A stretch of 8,103 nucleotides of DNA, taken from Lachnospiraceae bacterium (GTDB lineage: Bacteria > Bacillota > Clostridia > Lachnospirales > Lachnospiraceae). The notes under the pieces were generated by a model, which was not told the DNA's origin, searched no databases, and saw only the letters and a list, made by a program, of their open reading frames with translations. The stretch is from the NCBI GenBank assembly GCA_017404585.1, contig JAFRCB010000134.1, positions 1 through 8,103 of the forward strand, read 5' to 3'. Position numbers and translations under genes: made by a program. Shown here one piece after another: positions 1 to 7,534 of the stretch (the stretch's first letter is position 1; every line of letters starts with the position of its first letter).

Positions 1-2408
1 ATTTCGCGGTCATCACCGGCGATCTGGGCAGGTACAGCAACTATGTACGCCAGATATTCGGTGAGATGAGTATTCCCTATTTCATCGATGAGAAAGCATT
101 TCTTCTGCGCAACCCGTTTGTCGAGTATCTGCGGGCGGCGGTCGAGGTGTGCGCGGATAATTATTCGTATGACAGTATGTTCCGAATGCTGAGAAGCGGT
201 CTCTCCGGCCTTGCCGAGAGTGAAATCGATATTCTTGAAAATCATGTGCTTGCGCTCGGAATTCGTGGGAAAAAGAAGTGGCGTGAAAAATGGGTCCTGC
301 ATTCGAGGAATGAGGATCCCGGCATAATGGCAGAACTCAACAGGCTCAGAGAAAAGGTGCTTGATCTTGTTGATCCGTTTGCCGATGCCATGGCTAAGAG
401 AGGCGGAACGATCGAGGATAAGACGGCGGCCCTCTTTGAGTTCTGCACGCGTACAGGCTGCGAAACCTATCTTGCCGCAGAAGCGGACAAGTTCCGTGAA
501 TCCGGCAGGCAGGATCTTGCCCGCCAGTACAGCCAGGTGTTCCCGCACGTCATGGGTTTTCTGGATAAGCTGGTCTTCGTCCTCGGAGATGAGAAGATAT
601 CCATGCGGGATTACAGGGCTATTCTCGAGGCTGGATTTGCAGAAGAAAAAATCGGCATAATTCCGCCGGGTACGGACCAGGTCCTCGTTGGAGATATGGA
701 GAGGAGCCGCCTTTCGGACGTGAAAGTCCTCTTCTTTGTCGGCCTCAATGAAGGCATTGTTCCAAAGCCGGATAACGGGGGCGGTATGCTGACGGAGTCT
801 GATCGAGAAGCTCTGAGAAGCAGCGGGATCAGACTGAAGCCTACACCGAGGGAAAACATTTCAATAGGAAGATTCTATATGTATCTTGCCCTCACAAAAC
901 CATCTTTAAAGCTCATGTTGTCCTACTCGGTGTCAGATTCGTCGGGTGAGGTACAGAGGCCATCCTACCTTGTCTCGACGATTCGAAATCTGTTTCCGCT
1001 CCTTAAGGAAGAGTATGTGTCTTCGGATATCAGCGATAATATTGAGAGGTCTGCAAATGGCCTTGCTCTCCTCACTGAAGGCTTCTCTCAGCTGGCGGAA
1101 CATGAGCCTTCCCCGGCTTTTCTTGAACTTTTTGGCTGGTATCGGTCAAAGCCCGAATATCGGACCAGGACTGACGCCCTTCTTATGGCAGCAGCTGCGC
1201 ATAAACCCGATGATCAGATCGGCAGGGCGGTAGCCCGTGCTCTCTACGGGGAGGAACTCTATAATTCGGCATCGAGGCTGGAAAAATTTGCCTCATGCCA
1301 GTTCGCCCACTATGTCCAGTACGGTCTGGCTTTAAGGGAGAGAGAAGAGTATGAGTTCAGGGCGCCGGATTTCGGCAATATCATGCACAGCGCTCTGGAC
1401 AGATTCGGTCAGAAAGTGACTAAGGTGCGCCTTGCTGATGGGACTCAGGCGACCTGGGCGACGATTGATGACACAAGGCGTGACGCACTGGTCGAGCAGT
1501 GCATCGATGAGGCTGCGCAATCTTATGGGGCTATGATCCTGCATGACAGTGCTCGCAGTGAGTATCAGATCGGGCGTATGAAGCGTATACTGAAAACTTC
1601 AGTGTGGGCACTCCAGGAGCAGCTTAAAGCCGGAGATTTTGAGCCGACCGGCTACGAGTTCGCGTTTAACGGGTCAGAAAATCTCGGGGCAACGAATGCC
1701 GCGCTGCCGGGCGGGACAAAGCTTGTGCTGAACGGCAGGATCGACCGTGTCGACACCTGCGAAGCGGATGGAGTTACCTATCTGAAAATCGTAGATTACA
1801 AGACCGGTGAAAAAAAGTTCGATATCACTGCGGTGTTTTACGGGATCGATCTGCAGCTCGTCGTTTACCTCAATGCGGCCTCGGAGATATTTGAACGCAG
1901 GGGAAAGACTGTAGAGCCGGCGGGAATCTTCTATTATAGAATAAAAGATCCGATCGTGGATTTTGAGGCGGGGGATACTGAGGATATGATTCGCGAGAGA
2001 GTGCTTGCGGATATGAAGGCATCCGGCATCATTTCGGAAGATGTGTCAGTCCTTACCCATCTTGACCGCGATATTATAAGGAACGGCTCGTCAAGAGCTA
2101 TAAATGTGAGAATAAAAAAAGACGGCACTCCCTACAAGTCATCCTCCACGCTTGATCCTGACAGCTTCAGGCTGGTATCCGCGTATGTGGATCGCAAGAT
2201 CAGAAAAATCGGGGCGGAAATCATGGAAGGAGCGGCAGACATGAATCCCTACGAGTATGGGTCAAGGTCTGCCTGCGATTTTTGTTCATTTAAGACAATG
2301 TGCGGATTTGACAAGGGCATCAGCGGCTACAGGAAGAGAAGAATCCCCAAAATGAATTCGGAAGATGTTCTGGCTCTTATGGCTGACGAGGAGTCTGGCA
2401 ATAATTGA
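1..2408 (+). CDS. addB: AddB, ATP-dependent helicase/deoxyribonuclease subunit B (5' end missing)
   Basis: AddB is the second subunit of the AddAB double-strand-break resection enzyme. It carries a degenerate helicase fold plus a RecB-family nuclease that cuts one strand. The frame is open from base 3 at the left edge, so the ATG at 66 is internal. 801 codons are visible; the family is usually about 1150 residues, so roughly the first third, including the Walker A region, lies outside. Seen directly: the helicase-like segment with VLFFVGLNEG near base 725; the first iron-sulfur cysteine in the context ASCQFAHY (Cys codon at 1296); nuclease residues GRIDRVD (Asp at 1743) and IVDYKTG (Asp 1794, Lys 1800); and the C-terminal CxxCx5C group (Cys codons at 2274, 2283, 2301). 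Together these four cysteines match the Fe-S staple of AddB nucleases. The gene ends in TGA, 16 bases before addA, so the two are surely co-transcribed. Function is intact as far as can be seen. Confidence 0.95.
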   Translation, partial: FAVITGDLGRYSNYVRQIFGEMSIPYFIDEKAFLLRNPFVEYLRAAVEVCADNYSYDSMFRMLRSGLSGLAESEIDILENHVLALGIRGKKKWREKWVLHSRNEDPGIMAELNRLREKVLDLVDPFADAMAKRGGTIEDKTAALFEFCTRTGCETYLAAEADKFRESGRQDLARQYSQVFPHVMGFLDKLVFVLGDEKISMRDYRAILEAGFAEEKIGIIPPGTDQVLVGDMERSRLSDVKVLFFVGLNEGIVPKPDNGGGMLTESDREALRSSGIRLKPTPRENISIGRFYMYLALTKPSLKLMLSYSVSDSSGEVQRPSYLVSTIRNLFPLLKEEYVSSDISDNIERSANGLALLTEGFSQLAEHEPSPAFLELFGWYRSKPEYRTRTDALLMAAAAHKPDDQIGRAVARALYGEELYNSASRLEKFASCQFAHYVQYGLALREREEYEFRAPDFGNIMHSALDRFGQKVTKVRLADGTQATWATIDDTRRDALVEQCIDEAAQSYGAMILHDSARSEYQIGRMKRILKTSVWALQEQLKAGDFEPTGYEFAFNGSENLGATNAALPGGTKLVLNGRIDRVDTCEADGVTYLKIVDYKTGEKKFDITAVFYGIDLQLVVYLNAASEIFERRGKTVEPAGIFYYRIKDPIVDFEAGDTEDMIRERVLADMKASGIISEDVSVLTHLDRDIIRNGSSRAINVRIKKDGTPYKSSSTLDPDSFRLVSAYVDRKIRKIGAEIMEGAADMNPYEYGSRSACDFCSFKTMCGFDKGISGYRKRRIPKMNSEDVLALMADEESGNN

Positions 2409-2412
2409 TACC

Positions 2413-2417
2413 GGGAG
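2413..2417 (+). promoter_or_regulatory. Ribosome binding site of addA
   Basis: GGGAG lies 7 bases before the ATG at 2425, inside the short addB-addA gap. It decides the start: the earlier in-frame ATG at 2365 lies inside addB, has no comparable site, and would add 20 residues without family resemblance. From 2425 the protein reads MEWTNDQKKVID, the typical AddA N terminus. Confidence 0.75.
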
Positions 2418-2424
2418 AAACAGT

Positions 2425-4404
2425 ATGGAATGGACAAATGACCAGAAGAAGGTAATTGACAGCCGCAGCGACAATATACTGGTCAGCGCTTCCGCGGGAA
2501 GCGGTAAAACAGCGGTTCTCGTTGCGCGGATCATGGCATATATACTGCAGGATAAAGTGGATATCGATGATCTTCTCATCGTCACATTTACGCGGGCTGC
2601 AGCGGGAGAGATGCGTGAACGAATAGCGAAAGCCATAGCGGATGCCCTGGAAAAGGATCCGGATAACGAGCACCTCGCGCGCCAGACGACGCTCATTCAC
2701 AACGCCCAGATTACTACGATCGACGGATTCTGCTCCTATGTGCTGAGGAATTACTGCCATCTGACAGATCTTGAGCCCGGCTACAGGGTCGGTGATGAGG
2801 GTGAGCTGGATCTGCTCATGGAAGATGTCATGAAGAGTATGTTCATGGAGCTGCATGAGCAGGAAGAGGGCGGGAAAAAGCAGGCATTTTATGATCTCGT
2901 CGAGACATTTGCACCTGATAAAAATGAGGATAAGCTTGAGACCATCGTAGAAAAGGTCTTTTTAGCAGCCCAGAGTCAGCCGGATCCTTATGCCTGGCTC
3001 TCGGCCTGCAGGGAAAGTAACCGTGCGTCGAGTTTTGAGGATCTGTCAAGGACTGTCTGGATGCGCGAGTATATGCGGGATGCGGACCTTCTTATTGAAG
3101 AGATGCGGAAAAAGGCTGCCTCGAATCTTGCGCTCGCCAGGGAGTCGGACGGTCCGTCCTCCTTCGTGGGTGAGGCTGAGAACAATTTCAATATGTGCAG
3201 TGAGCTTCTTGCGCACAGAACATACGAGGAGAGGTATCGGATATGCGGGGAAGCTGCATTTGCACGCCTTGCGGGGAAAGCCAAAAAGGGAGAAGATCCC
3301 GATAAGAGAGAAAAATTCAAGGAAGCGCGGGCGGAGATCAAAAGCTGTATGGAAAAGAGGATACAGCCGATGTACGCCTATGAGGCTCGTGAGGTGCTCG
3401 CGGCTATGCAGGCCAATGAGCCGGTCCTTGACACACTAATCGATGTGACCGCGCTCTTTACCGACCGCTATGACAGGGCTAAGCGGGAGAAGAAGCTGAT
3501 TGATTTCCCGGATATCGAGCACTTTGCGCTCAGAATCCTTCGAAATCCCGACGGGAGCCGGACACAGGCAGCCGCGGAGCTGGCCAGACGTTTCCGCGAG
3601 GTCATGTGTGATGAATATCAGGACAGCAACCTTCTGCAGGAAGCTATCCTCACCGCGGTCAGCCGTGTGGAGGAAGGTGTGAATAATTATTTCTGTGTCG
3701 GGGATGTCAAGCAGAGTATTTACAGCTTCCGGAACGCGAAGCCGGATCTATTCATGGATAAATTTGCCCGCTACACTCACCCGGACGGAACAGTGCAGAT
3801 TCCCGAGGGCGAGCCTATGTCCAGCGCCGGCAGAGGCACCCGCATCGATCTGTCCTGGAATTTCCGAAGCCGCCGCGAAGTATTGGATGCTGCCAACGGT
3901 ATTTTTGAGCAGATCATGATGCGTGAGGTCGGAAGAGTTGAATATGACGAGGAAGCGTTCCTCGTTCCTCGTGCCGACTATCCGGATTCCGGGGATGACT
4001 CCTATGTCACTGAGCTTCTGACGATCAACATGGGTGATACGGACTCTTCGGGCAACAGGGTTCTTGACGATGTCAGAGCGTCCGCGAGGCGCGATGCCGA
4101 AGCGCGTCTCATCGCGGAGCGCATAAGGCACATGGTGGCTCACGAAAAGATATATGACCAGAAAATCGGGGCGTCGCGACCGGTAGAATACAGGGACATC
4201 GTTATTCTGCTTCGTACGATGAAAGGATGGGCGGACGAGGTCGCCGCAGTCCTTGAGGGAATGGGAATACCTTCGTATTCGACGCTTAAGACCGGATATT
4301 TTGAAGCCACCGAGGTGACTACTCTTCTGAATTATCTGAAGATTGTCGATAATCCGGAGCAGGATATAGCATTTGCGGCAGTGCTCCGCTCACCGATCGT
4401 ATGA
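2425..4404 (+). CDS. addA: AddA, helicase/nuclease subunit A: N-terminal part, ended by a premature in-frame UGA
   Basis: AddA is the UvrD-like superfamily 1A helicase and nuclease subunit that works with AddB in resecting broken DNA. This part encodes 659 residues. Visible in order: Q motif (WTNDQ, Gln 7); Walker A ASAGSGKT (22-29); motif Ia VTFTRAAAGEMRER (53-66); TTIDGFC (97-103); Walker B/motif II DEYQD (396-400); motif III VGDVKQSIYSFRNA (425-438); and motif IV WNFRS (Arg at 481). It stops within the helicase core at LRSPIV, where family members continue with Gly-Leu. The UGA at 4402-4404 is one base from GGA. The frame then continues without shift into the remaining motifs. Alone this fragment would lack motifs V and VI and the nuclease, so it should be inactive unless the UGA is read through, complemented by the downstream piece, or is a sequence error. 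The gene directly follows addB. Confidence 0.93.
   Translation: MEWTNDQKKVIDSRSDNILVSASAGSGKTAVLVARIMAYILQDKVDIDDLLIVTFTRAAAGEMRERIAKAIADALEKDPDNEHLARQTTLIHNAQITTIDGFCSYVLRNYCHLTDLEPGYRVGDEGELDLLMEDVMKSMFMELHEQEEGGKKQAFYDLVETFAPDKNEDKLETIVEKVFLAAQSQPDPYAWLSACRESNRASSFEDLSRTVWMREYMRDADLLIEEMRKKAASNLALARESDGPSSFVGEAENNFNMCSELLAHRTYEERYRICGEAAFARLAGKAKKGEDPDKREKFKEARAEIKSCMEKRIQPMYAYEAREVLAAMQANEPVLDTLIDVTALFTDRYDRAKREKKLIDFPDIEHFALRILRNPDGSRTQAAAELARRFREVMCDEYQDSNLLQEAILTAVSRVEEGVNNYFCVGDVKQSIYSFRNAKPDLFMDKFARYTHPDGTVQIPEGEPMSSAGRGTRIDLSWNFRSRREVLDAANGIFEQIMMREVGRVEYDEEAFLVPRADYPDSGDDSYVTELLTINMGDTDSSGNRVLDDVRASARRDAEARLIAERIRHMVAHEKIYDQKIGASRPVEYRDIVILLRTMKGWADEVAAVLEGMGIPSYSTLKTGYFEATEVTTLLNYLKIVDNPEQDIAFAAVLRSPIV
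4402..4404 (+). other. In-frame UGA interrupting addA at a conserved glycine position
   Basis: Codons around the site read CCG ATC GTA TGA CTG ACG GCT. The same frame is open for 659 codons before and 601 after, and both sides align with one AddA protein. From memory of the family, the segment reads LRSPIVGL, so TGA replaces a Gly codon, most simply GGA, by one G-to-T change. The base after the stop is C, a context known to be leaky in bacteria. No compensating frameshift is needed. Confidence 0.9.
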
Positions 4405-6210
4405 CTGACGGCTGAAGATATGGCACGTGTCCGTCTTATATGCGGACCGCCCGGAGCCAAAGGAAGCGCTTATGTTACCATGGCGGAATGCGTAAGGCGC
4501 TACGTGGAATCACCTGATGTGCCTGACCGTTCCCTTCAGCGCAGACTGGAGGTTTTCCTTGAGTTTCTTGAGCGTATGAGGGCTGCGGTGCCCTACACGC
4601 CCCTGCATGAACTTATCTGGATGATCCTGACCGGCACAGGGTTTATGGATTACGCGACGGCTCTGCCGGGAGGAATCCAACGGGCGGCCAACCTTCGTCT
4701 TCTTATTGATAAGTCCATCGACTATGAGCAGACGAGCTATGTCGGATTGTTCAATTTTGTCCGCTATATTAACCGGATGATGAAGAGACAGGTCGAGATC
4801 AGCGGAGTCAACGTCGTAAGTGAAAATGAAAATGTCGTCCGCATCGTCAGTGTTCACAAGAGCAAGGGACTCGAATATCCGATCGTGTTCGTGGCAGGTC
4901 TCGATAAGTCGTTCAACCGGATGAATCTAAGGGACAGTGTGCTGATTGACGAGTATCTCGGTATTGCGGCCGATTATCTGAATCTTGCCACAAGGAGCAG
5001 GATGACGACGATGAAGAAGCTTGCGACTCAGCAGAGACTTTTGAGGGAGTGCGTGGGCGAGGAGCTTCGCGTTCTCTATGTTGCCCTGACGCGGGCCAAG
5101 CAGAAGCTCATTCTGGTCGGCGCTGTCGCAAATGAAGAAAAATATGAGGATATGAAAAACCTCACTCTGCCTCTTCATGACACTCATCTGCCTGAGAACT
5201 TCGTGCTTCGGGCAGGTTCACCGGAGGAGCTGATCCTTCCGGCGGCGGAGCGTATGACCGCGCGGTGCAGGCGTGACCAACTGCCCTGTCCGATCCGTAT
5301 GAGACTGATCTCCCCCGCAGATCTTGTTGACAGTGAAATCATAGAGCGCACGCGGCTTTCGGAGACGATCCGCACTCTTCGGGGCATCGACGGGAGTGAG
5401 GTTTGGGATCCGGACACGAAAAAAATCATCGAGGAGAGATATGCCTATGCGTATCCCTATGCTTCCCATGCCCTGGTCCCGGCCAAGGTTTCTGTATCTG
5501 AACTGAAGCACGGAGCGTACGCGGATGAGGATGCCGAGGAGGCTTTCCCCGAACCGAAAATTGTTCCCTTCGTACCGGAATTCATGCGCGAGCGCATGAA
5601 GAAGGCCGAGGGTCATGATGAGGACCGTGATGCCGCGGAGATGATAGGAGGCACATTCCGCGGAACCGCTTATCACAAGGTGATGGAGCTTCTGCGATAC
5701 AGGGATATCTATTCATTTGACGGAACGTCCGCGGCTTTGAGATGCGCAAATGAGAAAGAACTCATGCGCTGTCTCCATCAGATGTGCACGAAGTTCGTTG
5801 AGGACGGCCTTCTTCTGGCGGAAGAACTAAAGACGATACGTATGCGGGACATAGCGAGATTTGCAGAGAGTTCTCTCGGCCACAGGATGGCCGGCGCGGC
5901 GTACCGCGACGAGCTGTACCGGGAGCAGCCGTTCGTGCTGGGGGTTGCGGCATCCGAAATAAGAAAAGAATTTCCGGAGGATGAGCAGATCCTTGTGCAG
6001 GGTATTATCGACGCTTTTTTCTATGAAGACGGGAAAGTGATTCTTGTCGATTACAAGACAGACCGGGTATCCGGAGCTTCGGAACTGGTGCAGCGCTATC
6101 AGATCCAGCTTGATTCCTATGAGGAAGCCCTTTCCCGGGTGACCGGCAGGAAGATCGGGCAAAAACTGATATATAGTTTTCACCTGGAAACAGAGATTGA
6201 GCTTTCTTAG
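4405..6210 (+). CDS. addA: AddA, C-terminal part (helicase motifs V-VI and nuclease domain), in frame after the UGA
   Basis: This is the remainder of AddA, in the same frame as the upstream part; joined, they make 1261 codons, close to the usual 1200-1250. The first ATG is at 4420, but only GGCTGAAG precedes it, with no convincing ribosome binding site, so it is probably not an independent gene. Using numbering of the joined protein, visible elements are motif V VHKSKGLEYP (810-819), motif VI LYVALTRAK (884-892, Arg 890), the conserved PAKVSVSELK linker, and a RecB-type nuclease with His 1084 (GTAYHKVMELL), Asp 1196 (GIIDAFF), Asp 1209 and Lys 1211 (VDYKTD), followed by QIQLDSYEEAL. The nuclease residues are all present and the rest shows no further stop or frameshift. 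Such good preservation argues that the UGA is recent, erroneous or suppressed. The gene ends in TAG. Confidence 0.92.
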   Translation: MTAEDMARVRLICGPPGAKGSAYVTMAECVRRYVESPDVPDRSLQRRLEVFLEFLERMRAAVPYTPLHELIWMILTGTGFMDYATALPGGIQRAANLRLLIDKSIDYEQTSYVGLFNFVRYINRMMKRQVEISGVNVVSENENVVRIVSVHKSKGLEYPIVFVAGLDKSFNRMNLRDSVLIDEYLGIAADYLNLATRSRMTTMKKLATQQRLLRECVGEELRVLYVALTRAKQKLILVGAVANEEKYEDMKNLTLPLHDTHLPENFVLRAGSPEELILPAAERMTARCRRDQLPCPIRMRLISPADLVDSEIIERTRLSETIRTLRGIDGSEVWDPDTKKIIEERYAYAYPYASHALVPAKVSVSELKHGAYADEDAEEAFPEPKIVPFVPEFMRERMKKAEGHDEDRDAAEMIGGTFRGTAYHKVMELLRYRDIYSFDGTSAALRCANEKELMRCLHQMCTKFVEDGLLLAEELKTIRMRDIARFAESSLGHRMAGAAYRDELYREQPFVLGVAASEIRKEFPEDEQILVQGIIDAFFYEDGKVILVDYKTDRVSGASELVQRYQIQLDSYEEALSRVTGRKIGQKLIYSFHLETEIELS

Positions 6211-6221
6211 ATTTCTGACCC

Positions 6222-6250
6222 TTGCATAATCGTGGATTTTTGTGTATATT
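6222..6250 (+). promoter_or_regulatory. Predicted housekeeping sigma promoter for prfB-hom
   Basis: TTGCAT (6222-6227) and TATATT (6245-6250) are separated by 17 bases, which is the ideal spacing for the main sigma factor. It starts just after the addA stop. Transcription would begin near 6255-6258, giving a leader of about 100 bases before prfB. No strong intrinsic terminator for addA is visible, so read-through from addBA may add to prfB expression. Predicted by eye only. Confidence 0.6.
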
Positions 6251-6278
6251 AATAACGTTAATGTATAAACACAGTGGA

Positions 6279-6334
6279 CCTGTTTTTAACGTCGGAAGAC
6301 AGGACGCTTAACCTCCCGCACGGGAGTCGGTCTT
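6279..6334 (+). other. Possible structured leader upstream of prfB
   Basis: The best element is a perfect hairpin, CTCCC (6313-6317) and GGGAG (6322-6326), around the tetraloop GCAC. It is embraced by AAGAC (6296-6300) and GTCTT (6330-6334). An alternative pairing, CCTGT (6279-6283) with ACAGG (6299-6303), would exclude the outer stem because both use bases 6299-6300. No U-run follows the hairpin, so it is not an intrinsic terminator. It ends 7 bases before the prfB ribosome binding site. Whether it regulates anything is unknown. Confidence 0.35.
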
Positions 6335-6340
6335 AACGAA

Positions 6341-6350
6341 AGAGGGTGAG
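6341..6350 (+). promoter_or_regulatory. Ribosome binding site of prfB
   Basis: The purine-rich AGAGGGTGAG lies 4 bases before the ATG at 6355 and resembles the anti-Shine-Dalgarno complement AGGAGGTGA. It supports 6355, the start of the short zero-frame ORF, as the true prfB start. The ATG at 6476 in the main frame has no such site. Confidence 0.75.
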
Positions 6351-6354
6351 ACTA

Positions 6355-7504
6355 ATGGTAGAGTTAGATCCGATCAGATATGAACTGAATTCCTACGACG
6401 AACCTTTAGTTGAAATGAGGGATTCACTTTAACCTCGCTGTCAAAGAAAAGCGAATTGAAGAATTAAACAGAGAAATGGAAGATCCGCATCTCTGGGATG
6501 ACCCACAGGAAGCGCAGAAGAAGACAAAGCTCCTGGCTTCGCTCAAGGCGGATGTACAGAGCTATGAGGCAATTGTCGCCCAGCATGATGATATCAGAGA
6601 TATGATCGAGATGGCTGATGAGGAGCCGGACCCGGCGCTCGTGCCCGAAGTGGCCGAGATGTTCAATGAGTTCAAGACAAAGTTCGAGTCGATTCGTATG
6701 AAGACGCTGCTCTCGGGTGAGTATGACGCATGCAACGCAATCGTCACACTTCACGCCGGTACGGGCGGAACGGAGGCCATGGACTGGACCGGTATTCTGT
6801 ATCGCATGTATACCCGTTGGGCTGAGGCTCACGGATTCCAGTTGGAAGTCCTTGATATCCTTGAGGGAGAAGAGGCCGGAATTAAATCGGTCACATTCCA
6901 GGTCAATGGTGAGAATGCCTACGGACTTCTGAAGTCCGAGCACGGTGTTCACAGACTTGTTCGAATTTCTCCGTTCAATGCCAACGGCAAGCGCCAGACA
7001 TCTTTCTCGTCCTGCGAAGTCATGCCGGATATTGAGGAGGACCTGGATATTGAGATCGATCCGAAGGACATTCGAATCGATACCTACCGTTCATCCGGAG
7101 CAGGCGGACAGCATATCAATAAGACCTCATCGGCGATCAGAATCACACATTTCCCGACCGGTATTGTCGTGACCTGCCAGAACGAGCGGTCCCAGTTCCA
7201 GAATAAGGATAAAGCTTTCCAGGAACTGAAGATCAAACTCTTTATGCTGAAGCAGCAGGCCAATGCGGAAAAGCTGGATGATATCAGGGGCAAGGTGACT
7301 GAGATAGCCTGGGGCAACCAGATAAGATCCTATTTCCTGCAGCCGTATCAGCTGATCAAGGACCTGAGGACGAACGAGGAGCAGACGAATGCGCAGAAGG
7401 TGCTGGACGGTGATATAGATCCGTTCATCAATGCATTCCTCAAGTGGGAGGCACTCGGAGGACGCGCGGCAGACGCTGCGTCGGATGCGACTGCGATTCG
7501 ATAA
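6355..7504 (+). CDS. prfB: Peptide chain release factor 2 (RF2), expressed by +1 programmed frameshift
   Basis: RF2 enters the ribosomal A site at UGA or UAA and triggers release of the finished protein. The coding sequence is a join of 6355-6429 (25 codons, starting MVELDPIRYELNSYDE) and 6431-7504 (357 codons), with T6430 skipped, giving 382 residues. Visible motifs are the stop-codon recognition tripeptide SPF at 205-207 and the catalytic GGQ at 250-252 in SSGAGGQHINKTSSA. By my recollection these positions equal those of E. coli RF2, which confirms the frameshifted reconstruction. Residue 246 is Ser, a common active form. The C terminus carries an alanine-rich tail (GGRAADAASDATAIR) that makes it a little longer than the usual 365-372 residues. 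Oddity: the zero-frame stop is UAA, not the usual UGA. hom follows after 30 bases and is probably co-transcribed. Confidence 0.95.
6416..6433 (+). promoter_or_regulatory. prfB programmed +1 frameshift site with UAA as the zero-frame stop
   Basis: The site reads GAGG (6416-6419), then GATTCA (6420 onward partly overlapping), then CTT TAA C at 6427-6433. In the known RF2 mechanism, tRNA-Leu on CUU slips one base onto UUU while the stop waits for RF2, helped by an internal Shine-Dalgarno sequence. Here the slip gives Leu-Asn (CTT, AAC), whereas homologues with CUUUGAC give Leu-Asp. The internal GAGG sits farther from CUU than in E. coli. UAA is read by RF1 as well as RF2, so feedback should be less RF2-specific. 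Confidence 0.85.
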
Positions 7505-7522
7505 GATTAATATAGAAATGAT

Positions 7523-7527
7523 GAGGA
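7523..7527 (+). promoter_or_regulatory. Ribosome binding site of hom
   Basis: GAGGA lies 7 bases before the ATG at 7535. The 30-base gap after prfB shows no promoter and no terminator, so hom is most likely translated from the prfB transcript. Confidence 0.7.
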
Positions 7528-7534
7528 AACCGCT

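Noticed and set aside
2365..2424. addA start at ATG 2365
   Set aside because: It overlaps the end of addB and adds 20 unconserved residues. ATG 2425 has a ribosome binding site and the typical N terminus.
2286..2856. Minus-strand open frames opposite the addB-addA junction
   Set aside because: They mirror the conserved start of addA, overlap each other in different frames and show no recognisable domain.
4402..4404. Genome-wide reassignment of UGA to glycine or tryptophan
   Set aside because: addB ends at UGA, with two more UGAs in the same frame within about 50 bases; prfB is intact; tryptophans in these genes use TGG. One internal UGA is not enough.
4402..4447. Selenocysteine insertion in AddA
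   Set aside because: The family has Gly at this site, no selenoprotein form is known to me, and the downstream stems are weak.
4420..6210. Separate gene starting at ATG 4420
   Set aside because: It lacks a convincing ribosome binding site, is in frame with the upstream part and begins in the middle of the helicase core. It is the C-terminal part of addA.
6248..6262. Operator-like inverted repeat ATTAA-TAACG-TTAAT overlapping the promoter -10 end
   Set aside because: It is short and AT-rich in an AT-rich promoter, with no second copy or neighbouring regulator gene. Chance is a sufficient explanation.
6313..6326. Intrinsic terminator after addA
   Set aside because: The stem is clean, but no T-run follows and it sits downstream of a predicted promoter in the prfB leader.
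6476..7504. prfB starting at ATG 6476 without a frameshift
   Set aside because: It would lose the conserved N terminus encoded from 6355 and has no ribosome binding site. The frameshifted form puts SPF and GGQ at the expected positions.
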